The position numbers and the translations under genes were made by a program. The notes under the pieces are model-generated. The model saw only the letters and a program-made list of their open reading frames with translations, ran no database searches and was not told the DNA's origin. 38,029 bases of DNA from a virus. Shown in pieces: positions 13,894 to 22,127 of the stretch; position 1 is the first letter of the stretch, and each line of letters opens with the position of its first letter. Location: positions 1 through 38,029 of IMG/VR virus record IMGVR_UViG_3300042338_001090, one strand, 5' to 3'.

Positions 13894-14468
13894 GGTGCCA
13901 CCTCTGAACCAAACGCCACCGCGATACGCAAGGCGTTGCAATAACGGGAGATCGGGCGGGCAGCATGGCGCATGCAGCCATTGATCTGCACCATCCGATT
14001 GGGTTTGACCATGACTGCCGCCTGAATTTCACCCAGATCGTCCAACATCACCAAATCCCCTCCCCAATCCGCACTCCACTCGGCTACCGGATACCAGATC
14101 ACGGATCTTGCCGTGTCCTGAAACTCAGTTGGGAAGTCCCTGTGGAGCGAAGCCTCATCTCCGAACGCTTGCACATTGACCCACAGGCGCGTGATCTCTG
14201 CGTTGGGAAAGAACTGCTCTTTGACCTGAAGGGCCACTCGGACCAGTGGTCCCCCCTGGGCCACAAACGCATCAAAAGTATGTTCTGGCTGCCATGCACC
14301 TGCGTCATAGTGGTGGTTGTGCTTTCCTGGCAGCACAAAATTTCGGTGCCAAAACACCCCAGGGGCCTTGGCATGCGCTTTCCAGCCAAACACAAGGTTC
14401 TGGCTCAACAGCCACTGGCGGCATTCAGCGGTCAACTCGGGCTCAATCAAACCGTCAACGATTTGCAT
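13890..14468 (-). CDS. 2OG-Fe(II) oxygenase, second of the cassette (canonical HxD...H...R)
   Basis: The 192-aa protein has the clearest active site of the three: H109-R-D111 (ASLHRDFP), the WGGDLVML strand, H168 in GCMRHAARP and R181 in ALRIAVAF, thirteen residues after H168. These fit the iron ligands and the 2OG-binding Arg of the SM-20/prolyl-hydroxylase-like fold. It should hydroxylate or oxidise a substrate side chain with O2 and 2-oxoglutarate. ATG 14468 with GGAGG upstream is chosen over the open frame to 14519. The start overlaps the upstream oxygenase by fourteen bases and the stop overlaps the next start (ATGA). Confidence 0.85.
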   Translation of the reverse strand: MQIVDGLIEPELTAECRQWLLSQNLVFGWKAHAKAPGVFWHRNFVLPGKHNHHYDAGAWQPEHTFDAFVAQGGPLVRVALQVKEQFFPNAEITRLWVNVQAFGDEASLHRDFPTEFQDTARSVIWYPVAEWSADWGGDLVMLDDLGEIQAAVMVKPNRMVQINGCMRHAARPISRYCNALRIAVAFGSEVAP

Positions 14469-15054
14469 GGGCTTGTCCCTCCAATGCCTGAACCCGGAAC
14501 TCAAAATGGACTTCCACACTCGGCCGGGTACCGTTGTAGGGGTGGGAATGGTGCGCCAGGTAGCTCGGGAAAATCACCAGCAGGCCGGGGTACGGATGGA
14601 TGATTTCCGAGCGCCAGCCTTCCCAGGGCAATTTGCGGCTGCCGTAAGCACCGCTGGGATTGACCAGCACAAAAGCGCCGGAGTAGTCCTGGCGAGAAGG
14701 ATCTGGCCGAGCATTTCCGTCAATCCAATACACCGCCGAGAGATCGGTGTCTTCGGCATGCAGCGGAATGAACTGACCAGGTTGGGTGATGACCTCTCGG
14801 GCGGATTGCCACACGGGTTCACACTGGTAGGCGTGCCCAATGACTTCACGAACCTGGTTTACCAGGGGTCTGAAAACGTCACAGCAGCTTTCATGATCGA
14901 TCAGGGACTGACGGCTTTTGCGTGCCCAGGGCTGCCCATCTCGATTGAGCCGCTGATGTAAATCCATTGCCCTTTTGAGCATCTGATCACGCAAGCCATC
15001 CTCAAAACTCAGTTGTCCTTGGTAGACCCGAGCAGAAAACAGTTCGCGAATCAT
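14455..15054 (-). CDS. 2OG-Fe(II) oxygenase-like protein, first of the cassette
   Basis: The 199-aa protein looks like the TIGR02466-type 2OG-Fe(II) oxygenases often found in phages. H99-A-E101 in IPLHAEDTDLSAVYWID is the candidate HxD/E pair, FVLVNP the following strand, HPYPGLLVIFPSYLAHHSH with H168/H169 the distal ligand and R177 the likely 2OG-binding Arg. Residue identities are my reading without alignment. The ATG overlaps the stop of the 268-aa structural gene (ATGA) with AGGTGG upstream, so it is translated along with the fibre genes. Confidence 0.78.
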   Translation of the reverse strand: MIRELFSARVYQGQLSFEDGLRDQMLKRAMDLHQRLNRDGQPWARKSRQSLIDHESCCDVFRPLVNQVREVIGHAYQCEPVWQSAREVITQPGQFIPLHAEDTDLSAVYWIDGNARPDPSRQDYSGAFVLVNPSGAYGSRKLPWEGWRSEIIHPYPGLLVIFPSYLAHHSHPYNGTRPSVEVHFEFRVQALEGQAHANR

Positions 15055-15857
15055 GAAAGGACCACCTGAGCATCGGCGCAGCCGGGGTAGAACTTGAAGC
15101 CCGCTTTCAATCGGACGGTGTCGCCAGCTTGAAGCCCCAAGGTCATGACGGTGGCTGTGGTCATCCCGCCCTGCGTTCGGCGTCGGCTGACGGGCAGATA
15201 ACCATTGACCGACTCAAAGTGAATCTCTGCATCACGGTTGCTGGGATTGCCCAGGCCGTCGAGCATCTGCACAGTGAATTCGGCTGGATCCCCCGCTATG
15301 ACATTTGCGGGGGCAATCACCCGCAAGTCTGGGAACTCCATTTCCCTTACCTGAGCAGATGACTGGTAATCGGTGTGCTCCACATCCATGGAAGCCACAC
15401 CTTCAACCAGACATCCTCCAAGCGTGGGATGAAGGTTCACCGTCACGAAGCATTCATCAAAGCTGCTGTCCGCAAAGGGCACGTTAAATCCGGTCAGGAA
15501 GTTCCCGTTCCAGACATGCCCCGAGACTTCTGGCGCTGTGAAACGCGTAGACAGGGTGTAGACATACAAGGGCAACGGGTCGATGAGCCGTTTTTCTGCC
15601 CAGCGGTAACCGGTCATAAAGGACTGTCGGTCGGACCACCCACGGTTGTTTCTCAGCTCACGATAGGCAAACACCTGCTCGGCAACCACCTGGTAAGTCA
15701 CCCCCTCCACAGAGAAGTCAGAAGGCTGATCACTATCTGGACGGTGTCGCAAGCCAAAGCGCATGAGTACCTGCTCAGCCGCTTGGTCCACTTTGAGATG
15801 AATGGCGTAATCCAGCGCAGTCGAGAGCTTGCCCGCGCGCACAAGAAAGACTTTCAT
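15051..15857 (-). CDS. Phage structural protein with C-terminal Ig-like domain
   Basis: The 268-aa protein has no family I can name. The first ~170 residues are a mixed domain beginning MKVFLVRAGKLS. From about residue 175 a beta-rich Ig-like (bacterial Ig/invasin-type) domain follows: DLRVIAPANVIAGDPAEFTV, then TTATVMTLGLQAGDTVRLKA, ending FYPGCADAQVVLS. Ig-like domains are common in tail and capsid surface proteins. The gene begins nine bases after the tail-fibre stop, with its AAGGA overlapping that stop, and its own stop overlaps the first oxygenase. It may be a fibre-tip partner or fibre chaperone. Confidence 0.65.
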   Translation of the reverse strand: MKVFLVRAGKLSTALDYAIHLKVDQAAEQVLMRFGLRHRPDSDQPSDFSVEGVTYQVVAEQVFAYRELRNNRGWSDRQSFMTGYRWAEKRLIDPLPLYVYTLSTRFTAPEVSGHVWNGNFLTGFNVPFADSSFDECFVTVNLHPTLGGCLVEGVASMDVEHTDYQSSAQVREMEFPDLRVIAPANVIAGDPAEFTVQMLDGLGNPSNRDAEIHFESVNGYLPVSRRRTQGGMTTATVMTLGLQAGDTVRLKAGFKFYPGCADAQVVLS

Positions 15858-15866
15858 GATGATCCT

Positions 15867-16877
15867 TCAGCAGCAACCGCAGCAGGCACAGTTGCAATTG
15901 CAGTTTGTTCGGCAATTGAAGGCGGTGTTGCCGCAGTTGCAGTTGGTGTAGCTGCCACAGTTGCAGTTGCAATTGCAGGCTCGGTACCAGCGGTGGTACT
16001 CGCCACCACCAATCTCGTCTTGGGCCAGGTAGTAACCGTCGTAGTTGTAGCCTGTGCTGGGCACGGCGTTATAGGCGTAGGTCGTTCCCCCCGCACCGTC
16101 GTATTGGGCCGAGTTGGCGCAGTAGTTGAACCCCAGGCCCCAGGTCCACCAGCTGGTATTGGAGGGTTTCCAGTACGTATTGCCTGCGCAGTTGCCGGTC
16201 GGCAAGATGCCATTGCAGTTAGCAGCCAGATCGTCGTAATACTGGTTGCTGCGCCCCATCTCGCCAATGTCCTGTCCATCGTTCATGCGATAGCCAGTGT
16301 TGCGAGCGTTGTCCGCCGCACCAGACTGAGACGAGTAAATCACTGCGCCAGTACCCATGTACAGATGGCCTGTCATCGTGTCACCGGCCTTGGCCAATCG
16401 ACTGGACAAATCGATCGGTACGGTGGCATTACCAGAGGCATCCGGTGCGTTGCCATTGACTGAGCGCACAAAGGCCGTGGAGTCATAGCCATCGAGCTTG
16501 TCAGCGTCCGCTGCCTTGGCCGTGATGCCCAGGTATGCCGCGTTGTGGTTGTGGCCCAGCGCTGCATATGCGGCATCGTGGTTGTGCCCACTCAGTGCAA
16601 AGCCGGTGGAGTCGATGCCATCCAGCAGATCCGCATTGGCCACTTTGCCCACTGTGGCCGAGAGGTCGATGACCATCTTCCACGTGACGGGACTGACCAC
16701 GGTGAGGATGTAGAGCTTTTGCTCATCAGTCCTGAAACACGGCATACCCTGCTGCAGATTCACAGTCGGAAACGCCGTTCCGCTGGAGAGCGAGAGCGCC
16801 GTCTTGTCGTTGTTCAGGATCTGCGACAGCGAGTCCGAGAGCGTCGTGCTGGACGGGATTTCGGTGTAGTTTTGCAT
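15867..16877 (-). CDS. Tail fibre with a Cys/Asn-rich C-terminal tail
   Basis: The 336-aa protein begins with a short head, then shows phage tail-fibre repeats: ADLLDGIDSTGFALSGHNH, AYAALGHNHNAAYLG and ADKLDGYDSTAF, with HxH metal-site motifs as in T4 and lambda side-fibre proteins, then RLAKAGDTMTGHLYMG. Residues ~215-298 are rich in Tyr, Trp, Asn and Gly and probably form the tip domain. The last 36 residues (301-336) contain 14 Cys and 10 Asn in CNCNCNCG, NCNCG and NCNCNCACCGCC blocks. So many Cys at the end of an extracellular fibre suggest metal binding, disulfides or enzyme-made cross-links. The modification-like genes directly downstream favour the last. ATG 16877 has AAAGGG upstream. 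Confidence 0.85.
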   Translation of the reverse strand: MQNYTEIPSSTTLSDSLSQILNNDKTALSLSSGTAFPTVNLQQGMPCFRTDEQKLYILTVVSPVTWKMVIDLSATVGKVANADLLDGIDSTGFALSGHNHDAAYAALGHNHNAAYLGITAKAADADKLDGYDSTAFVRSVNGNAPDASGNATVPIDLSSRLAKAGDTMTGHLYMGTGAVIYSSQSGAADNARNTGYRMNDGQDIGEMGRSNQYYDDLAANCNGILPTGNCAGNTYWKPSNTSWWTWGLGFNYCANSAQYDGAGGTTYAYNAVPSTGYNYDGYYLAQDEIGGGEYHRWYRACNCNCNCGSYTNCNCGNTAFNCRTNCNCNCACCGCC

Positions 16878-16888
16878 TCAGTACCCTT

Positions 16889-18079
16889 TCAATACCCCTG
16901 GGCAACCCAAGAAATGGCTCCCGTCACGCGGGCGCCAGAGGTGTTTTCCAAAACGGCGGTGAAGCCTGCGGTGGTGACCGTTCCAAGAATTCGAGGAATG
17001 GCCACGGTGGTACCGCCCTTGAAGGTCAGCGTGACCTCCGGCGAGACCCGAAAAGTCCGCACAAAAACGACCGCTACGCCACTGGACGCGGTGACCACCT
17101 GCGCCGTGCCTCGATCGAATACATCGGGCACGTCCACAGTCACCCGCAGGCCATCGATGTAGCCTCGGTCTGCGTTGCTGGAAGTCAAGATCGCCCTAAA
17201 AAGCGCACGCTGGTAGGTGTAGTCGCCCTGGATGAAGTCCCGGAAGTTGGTGTAACCGGGTGGATGACCAGACTCCAGGATGTCCATGAAGTCCTGCTCG
17301 GTGATCTCGGTGTTGGCAACGATCATGTCGCTGATCACCCCATTGGCCCGGCGCCGATACTGCTCGGCCAGACCAAAGGCCTCGCTGAGCTTCAAGGTCT
17401 GCGCACGCCTTATCGCCTCGCCAATGGCAAAGCCTTCGCTGATGGCACGGCGGTACGCGACCGTTCGACCGAGCGCCTCGGCCAGACTGAAGGCCTCGGA
17501 GATTTGCTTGACCTGCGACTTGACCAGTGCATCGCTCAGCCTGAAGTTTTCAGCCTGTGGCTTGGTCATCCCTTTGGAAGGCTTCTCGGAAAAACTCAGG
17601 CTCTCGGATACCCGCAGGATGAACGCAATGAGGTCCGTATAGGTCTCAGCCAGCGCCAGCGTCTCGTATTTGCGCAATACCAACTGCCGTGCCAGTCCCT
17701 CCCCCACCTGAAACGTCTCGAAGACGGCTTTGGTGCCCGTGCGAGCGTACTTTTCCGTGAACGTCAGGGACTCAACGAAACGCAGCACAAAGGCAATCAG
17801 GTCGGTGTAGGTCTCGACAAAGTTCAGGTTCTCGTACTTGTTGAGTGCCAAAGCCCGGCTGGATTTATCCGAGAAGGTCAGGCTCTCGGAATTGCTCTTA
17901 ATGCCCAATTTCTGAACCAACTCGGCAAAACTCAGGTCAGTGGCCACGGTCAGGGCGTAGACCGCCGGGTAGGCCGTTGTCCAGTTCTTGCCTGCCGTAG
18001 CGCTGCCCCAGGAAAACTTGCCGGAAGTCCAGGTGTAGTTGGCCCCCGGCGAGCTGGAGACGTTGACGGTCTCGGCCAT
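16889..18079 (-). CDS. Repetitive phage tail protein (SEsxxxxE repeats)
   Basis: The 396-aa protein carries about ten imperfect repeats of 16-20 residues between ~48 and 243, with the core 'sEslsfsEa..r' (SESLTFSDK, VESLTFTEK, SESLSFSEK, SEAFSLAEALGR, SEGFAIGEAIRR, SEAFGLAEQYRR). Two longer copies share ETYTDLIAF. The N-terminus has a beta-like segment (NYTWTSGKFSWGSATAGKNW) and the C-terminal 140 residues form a beta-rich domain. Its position between the J-side genes and the fibre suggests a tail-tip or fibre-base structural protein. The function of the repeats is unknown; they may form an elongated stalk. Confidence 0.7.
   Translation of the reverse strand: MAETVNVSSSPGANYTWTSGKFSWGSATAGKNWTTAYPAVYALTVATDLSFAELVQKLGIKSNSESLTFSDKSSRALALNKYENLNFVETYTDLIAFVLRFVESLTFTEKYARTGTKAVFETFQVGEGLARQLVLRKYETLALAETYTDLIAFILRVSESLSFSEKPSKGMTKPQAENFRLSDALVKSQVKQISEAFSLAEALGRTVAYRRAISEGFAIGEAIRRAQTLKLSEAFGLAEQYRRRANGVISDMIVANTEITEQDFMDILESGHPPGYTNFRDFIQGDYTYQRALFRAILTSSNADRGYIDGLRVTVDVPDVFDRGTAQVVTASSGVAVVFVRTFRVSPEVTLTFKGGTTVAIPRILGTVTTAGFTAVLENTSGARVTGAISWVAQGY
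17576..17839 (-). repeat. Tandem 168-bp duplication inside the repetitive tail gene
   Basis: Codons 81-112 (17744-17839) and 137-168 (17576-17671) encode near-identical segments, both built as KYE-x-L, then ETYTDLIAF, then ES-L-F-EK. They are 56 codons apart. This marks a recent internal duplication on top of the older short repeats. Confidence 0.7.
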
Positions 18080-18092
18080 ATCAGGTGCCCGA

Positions 18093-18524
18093 TCAGCTCA
18101 TGGTGAAGGTGAAAACAGCCGTCAGGCTGTCGTCCACGCCTTTGTTCACCACCGGGAAAACGACCCGATCGAACATGGCGCCAGCCGAGGCTGCATTGAA
18201 CACGCCCGCCTCGGTGAGCGCACCTGTGGCGTCACCCGCCGGATAGCTGGCCGTGAAAGTGAACACCTTGGTGCCAGCCGTGTGGGCATACGTGGCCGCA
18301 TTGCGCTTGATTTCGGTGACCAGGGCCGTCTGAGTGGCGGCAGCGGCCGTGGAGCCAGTGCCCACCGCAATCCAACCCATAACACCAGGGCGGCTGGCCG
18401 AATTGCCGATGGCATCGGCCACGAAGTCAAAGCCGCCATTGACGATGATGTTGTCCTTGTGCACCACCTCGACTTCGCCCGTGGGCTTGGCCAGCAGCAG
18501 CGTGATTGAGCCTTTGATGCTCAT
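18093..18524 (-). CDS. Phage tail protein downstream of J
   Basis: The product (143 aa from ATG 18524) begins MSIKGSITLLLAKPTGEVE and continues VHKDNIIVNGGFDFVADAIG, then MGWIAVGTGSTAAAATQTAL and ALTEAGVFNAASAGAMFDR. This pattern (a linear domain, then 'aiGtGtta....t.L..E', then 'teaGlF....g.m..R..F') is typical of small phage tail-fibre base proteins. ATG 18524 fits the domain start and has GAAGAAGG close upstream; in-frame ATGs at 18539 and 18563 are alternatives. A terminator-like hairpin separates it from J. Confidence 0.7.
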   Translation of the reverse strand: MSIKGSITLLLAKPTGEVEVVHKDNIIVNGGFDFVADAIGNSASRPGVMGWIAVGTGSTAAAATQTALVTEIKRNAATYAHTAGTKVFTFTASYPAGDATGALTEAGVFNAASAGAMFDRVVFPVVNKGVDDSLTAVFTFTMS

Positions 18525-18556
18525 GCCTTCTTCAATCATGGAGTTTTCCGTTTCTT

Positions 18557-18594
18557 CAAACAAAACGGGCGCTGCACCATTCGATGCAACGCCC
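18557..18594 (-). terminator. Terminator-like hairpin after gene J
   Basis: On the minus strand GGGCGTTGCA (complement of 18585-18594) pairs with TGCAGCGCCC (18567-18576), with one G-U pair and an eight-base loop, and is followed by GTTTTGTTTG. It sits between the J stop and the next tail gene and looks like a factor-independent terminator or a processing hairpin. Confidence 0.65.
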
Positions 18595-18617
18595 AGGTTG
18601 GGGTTCTGGGTTTACGT

Positions 18618-21600
18618 TCAATACAGCTTGAGGACCGTGTATCCGGCAGTGGGTTGCAAAGGACTGCTTGCGCTTTGCACATCGCCGCCCATCTTTCCGA
18701 CAAAGAGCCTGCGTTCAGCGGCCGTCTGACATACACCAACGCAAATCCGGTCGCTGACGCTCACGGGGTATGGCACGACGATTCGGTTGAACAGGTGGTC
18801 TTCCAGAAAGAAGCTGCCTGCCGCCGCATCGAAGCCCACAAGCAGGCTCACCCCTGCACCAGATGCTGTCCAGATGACCGAGGTGGTGATCTGATTCGGG
18901 ATGAACCAAAAGCTCACATGGAACACCCCGGGGATGCTCACACCCCAGGAAACCCGGGTCGTGTCCTTGATGAGTACCCCACTGCCGTACCGCCCGTCGC
19001 CATAGCTGACGCCCACGGCCTCCCCACTGGCAGGACTGCCGTACCCTGCCAGCGCACCATTGAGGCGCCAGCCGTAGAGCTCTCCGGCCTGCAATGCATC
19101 TTCGCGCGCCATCTGAAACCTCGCTTCGATGCTTTTGAGCGCGCCGTCATAGTTCCATTGCCGTTTGGCAGCATTGCTGCTCCAGACATAGTTCGCTGTC
19201 GACCAGGTTTCTCGATCATCCAGTGTGGCCCCGATGCTGGCCAACAGGGTGTTTTGCGCCCGGTAGCTGGTGGGCAGATTCACCTCGAACAGGTACTCGG
19301 ACTGCGCAACGCCACTGTCCATGCGCAGCACATCCAGGCTGTTGACCGACTCGACCGATGCGAAATGCTTCACCCCTGGAAACCGGGTGGCCTGTGCATC
19401 GATGGTGACCAGCAGGTTGGCGTTCTGGGGCTGGGCCACCACCGTCGAGACGAAGGTGGCCTCGTCCGAGTAGATGCCTGGCGAGGCGATTGCCTTGATC
19501 CAGAAATTACGCTCACCGTCAAAGCCTGAAGGCAAAGTGAAGCTGCTGGACTTGACCTCGGCAATGAAGATCGAAGTGTCCCACGCCGTGCCTTCTCGCA
19601 GCTCATAGGCCACCACCTCCGGCTCAGGATTGGGCAGCCAACGAAACTCCAGCCGGTTGGCCGACTGGACCACATCAAACTGCCGCACTGCGGCTGGTGC
19701 CAGCAGGAGCAACTCGAAGGTGGCGACATGCTGGCTGTACTTGCCAGAGGTGTCAAAGGCCCGGATGAAGTAGTTGTACCGACCTGATTCACTTTGGTCA
19801 TGGACGAGCTGGGTACCAGCGGTCTGCCCAACCAGAGTTCCCGCATCCCAGCCCGCGCCCACCCTCACCTCGTACCCTGCCAGATCGGCATCCGTGTTGG
19901 CGCTCCAACTCAGCAGCAGATCGGTCGTGCGGCGCAGCACCACAAAGTCCTGCACGTCATCGGGCGGCTGCAGTTTGCCAAGGATGGTCTGGCTCAATGA
20001 GGCCGAGCCCCCAAGCTTGCCGGACACCCCCACAGCCCGAACCGTGAAAACATAATCCCCGGCCTCGGCGTTTCGAATCTCCAGATAAGTGCTCGAAATC
20101 CGGGGCAAGGTGACGGTGTTGCCGCCATTGACCCGATAGCTCACCTGATACTCCAGGCCGCCGAAGACCTGCTCCCATCCCAACTGAATGAGCACCAGCG
20201 CCTGATCCTTGACCCGGTACAGGCTCTCGGTGATCAACAGGCCCGTAGGCGCCACAGGTGTGGTGGAGAGCACCGTGATATCACGAGGCTGCAGTGCCAG
20301 CCCACGCTCGATGGCGTCGTACTTGCTCGGATTGTGAGCCAGTGCCGTGACTTCATGGATGCCTGGCTCGCTCTCGGCGACCTGCACCGCCCTGAACAGT
20401 TGCGTCTCCACTTGACTGGAGGCCAGCACCCAGATGGCACCCACCTGAGGTGCTAAAGAGAATGCGCTTGTCACACCGACCGTTCGGCCAGACAGGGATC
20501 CGACTTGGCGCTCCTCCACCACTCCCGTGGGCAGCAGCACAGAGATGCGCCATGAACCGGCGGGCAAATCCTGATCCAGCGTGACGCTTATCGTGGTTGC
20601 CCCCGTGATGCGCCCACCCAGGCGTAGGCCACCCCGACTGCTGTCTGCCACCTTGATGACATCGCCGGGGCGCACAACAGCGCCTTCCAGTCCCGTGCGG
20701 AATGTGATGATTTCCGATTCGGACTGCTCGGAATACAGCAGCCAATTGCCCACCCGGTTGGCCTGGCCCCGGGAAGTGCAGCCCATGGCCACCACATCGG
20801 CCTGAACCACGCCATAGCGGGCAATGCCTGCCATGTCTTCGACGTATTCCACCTTCTGGCGGTAGAAATCACCCGGATCCACCCAGCTGACCAAAGCAAC
20901 CGTGTGCCGCGCCTTGGCGGATGACCCCTGGTAGGCGAACTCACCATCGATGACATTGGCTGCGGTGAACTGGTAGACCGGATCCTGGGGCGCATCCTGA
21001 GTGACAGTGATTGCCCCGCCCGACCAGTAAGCCATGCCCCTGAAGATCGAGGCCATATCCTGCACCACCTTGTAGGCCTGCTCGCGGCTTTGCAGATACA
21101 GGTTGCAGGTAAATCGCGGCTCATAGCCACCCAGACCATCGGGCACGAGTTCGTCACAGTAACGGGCCACCCGGTACAGCGCCCATTTGTCGACCTGGGA
21201 CTCCGGTATGAAACTACCCAGCCCGTAGCGGGTATTGGTTACCAGGTCATAAAAGCACCAGGCCGGGTTATCTGTCCAAGCCACCTTGAAAGTACCGTCC
21301 CAGATCCCGCTGTACGCACGGGTCTCGGGTGAGTAGTTCGAGGGGATGCGAACGCGAAGGAGCTTGAGGTCATAGCTGCGCCGTGGAATCGAAGTGAACT
21401 GCGAGGCATCCACCCGCAAGGCCATCAGGGCGCTGTTGGGATAGCGCAGCTTGCTTTCGATCACCTCGGTGTACGAATCTAGAAGCGTTTTGTTCTGCAG
21501 GCTGGTCTGTGTCGAGTCGGCCGTGATGCGGCGCAGGCGCACATCCCAAGGACCAGCGCCAATGAGTGGGACGTAGTAGCTGCGCTGGTAGCGCGAAGTG

Positions 21601-22127
21601 GTTTTGCCAGAGACCGTGTCGGTAACCACCTGCACATACCCGGCTCCCCGCGCCTGCACGTCGATCGCGTAGCTGACCGAAGTGCCGTTCAGGTCACCGT
21701 TGGTGGTGTCTTGCAGCGTGAGCGACGGGATACTGACCTTGATGCGCACGGCATCCACGTCAGGATCAGTGATGGAGCGCACCACCGGCTGATTGGCCTT
21801 GCACTCCACCCCAACAGCCACTTCGTTTTCCACAGCGGAGAAGCCGGGGATGTAGCTTTGCTGCTGGGTGCCAGGGCGGGTTTCGAGCGTTACCCCCGTG
21901 AAGTTGTAGCTGCCGTCCGGATTCTGGATAGGGGTGTCGTCCAGGTAGACGGATTGCAGGTTTGCGGCCAAGCCCTCAATCTCACCCTCGCAGACGAGGT
22001 CAACCACCCTGGCATAGGCCTTGGAGCGCAGGCTGTCGGGCGCTTCCTGCGCCACACGTGCGCTGCCGCCCCCACCCTTTCCACCGCCACCGGCACCAAT
22101 GATCAGAGAAGTGCTCTGTGTGCTCAT
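18618..22127 (-). CDS. J: Tail tip attachment / host specificity protein, lambda J family
   Basis: The 1169-aa protein starts with a Gly-rich leader (GAGGGGKGGGGSARVAQEAPDSLRS), followed by the conserved J core (YARVVDLVCEGEIEGL, VYLDDTPI.NPDGSYNF). Three fibronectin-III-like domains lie near residues 625-715, 718-800 and 805-905. After about 1035 there is a beta-rich domain (SGVLIKDTTRVSWGVSIPGVFHVSFWFIP) of lectin-like (concanavalin/LamG-like) type. J forms the tail tip and contacts the receptor, so the C-terminal domain is the likely recognition part. The stop of gene I overlaps the J start. Confidence 0.93.
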   Translation of the reverse strand: MSTQSTSLIIGAGGGGKGGGGSARVAQEAPDSLRSKAYARVVDLVCEGEIEGLAANLQSVYLDDTPIQNPDGSYNFTGVTLETRPGTQQQSYIPGFSAVENEVAVGVECKANQPVVRSITDPDVDAVRIKVSIPSLTLQDTTNGDLNGTSVSYAIDVQARGAGYVQVVTDTVSGKTTSRYQRSYYVPLIGAGPWDVRLRRITADSTQTSLQNKTLLDSYTEVIESKLRYPNSALMALRVDASQFTSIPRRSYDLKLLRVRIPSNYSPETRAYSGIWDGTFKVAWTDNPAWCFYDLVTNTRYGLGSFIPESQVDKWALYRVARYCDELVPDGLGGYEPRFTCNLYLQSREQAYKVVQDMASIFRGMAYWSGGAITVTQDAPQDPVYQFTAANVIDGEFAYQGSSAKARHTVALVSWVDPGDFYRQKVEYVEDMAGIARYGVVQADVVAMGCTSRGQANRVGNWLLYSEQSESEIITFRTGLEGAVVRPGDVIKVADSSRGGLRLGGRITGATTISVTLDQDLPAGSWRISVLLPTGVVEERQVGSLSGRTVGVTSAFSLAPQVGAIWVLASSQVETQLFRAVQVAESEPGIHEVTALAHNPSKYDAIERGLALQPRDITVLSTTPVAPTGLLITESLYRVKDQALVLIQLGWEQVFGGLEYQVSYRVNGGNTVTLPRISSTYLEIRNAEAGDYVFTVRAVGVSGKLGGSASLSQTILGKLQPPDDVQDFVVLRRTTDLLLSWSANTDADLAGYEVRVGAGWDAGTLVGQTAGTQLVHDQSESGRYNYFIRAFDTSGKYSQHVATFELLLLAPAAVRQFDVVQSANRLEFRWLPNPEPEVVAYELREGTAWDTSIFIAEVKSSSFTLPSGFDGERNFWIKAIASPGIYSDEATFVSTVVAQPQNANLLVTIDAQATRFPGVKHFASVESVNSLDVLRMDSGVAQSEYLFEVNLPTSYRAQNTLLASIGATLDDRETWSTANYVWSSNAAKRQWNYDGALKSIEARFQMAREDALQAGELYGWRLNGALAGYGSPASGEAVGVSYGDGRYGSGVLIKDTTRVSWGVSIPGVFHVSFWFIPNQITTSVIWTASGAGVSLLVGFDAAAGSFFLEDHLFNRIVVPYPVSVSDRICVGVCQTAAERRLFVGKMGGDVQSASSPLQPTAGYTVLKLY

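Noticed and set aside
15867-15980. Metallothionein gene
   Set aside because: The Cys-rich segment is the end of a fibre protein in one continuous frame, not a separate ORF with its own start.
15375-16463. 362-codon plus-strand ORF opposite the fibre and Ig-like genes
   Set aside because: Its Val/Ala-rich sequence is the mirror of the Cys/Asn and Gly/Tyr codons of the fibre; no start signals, and it crosses two well-supported genes.
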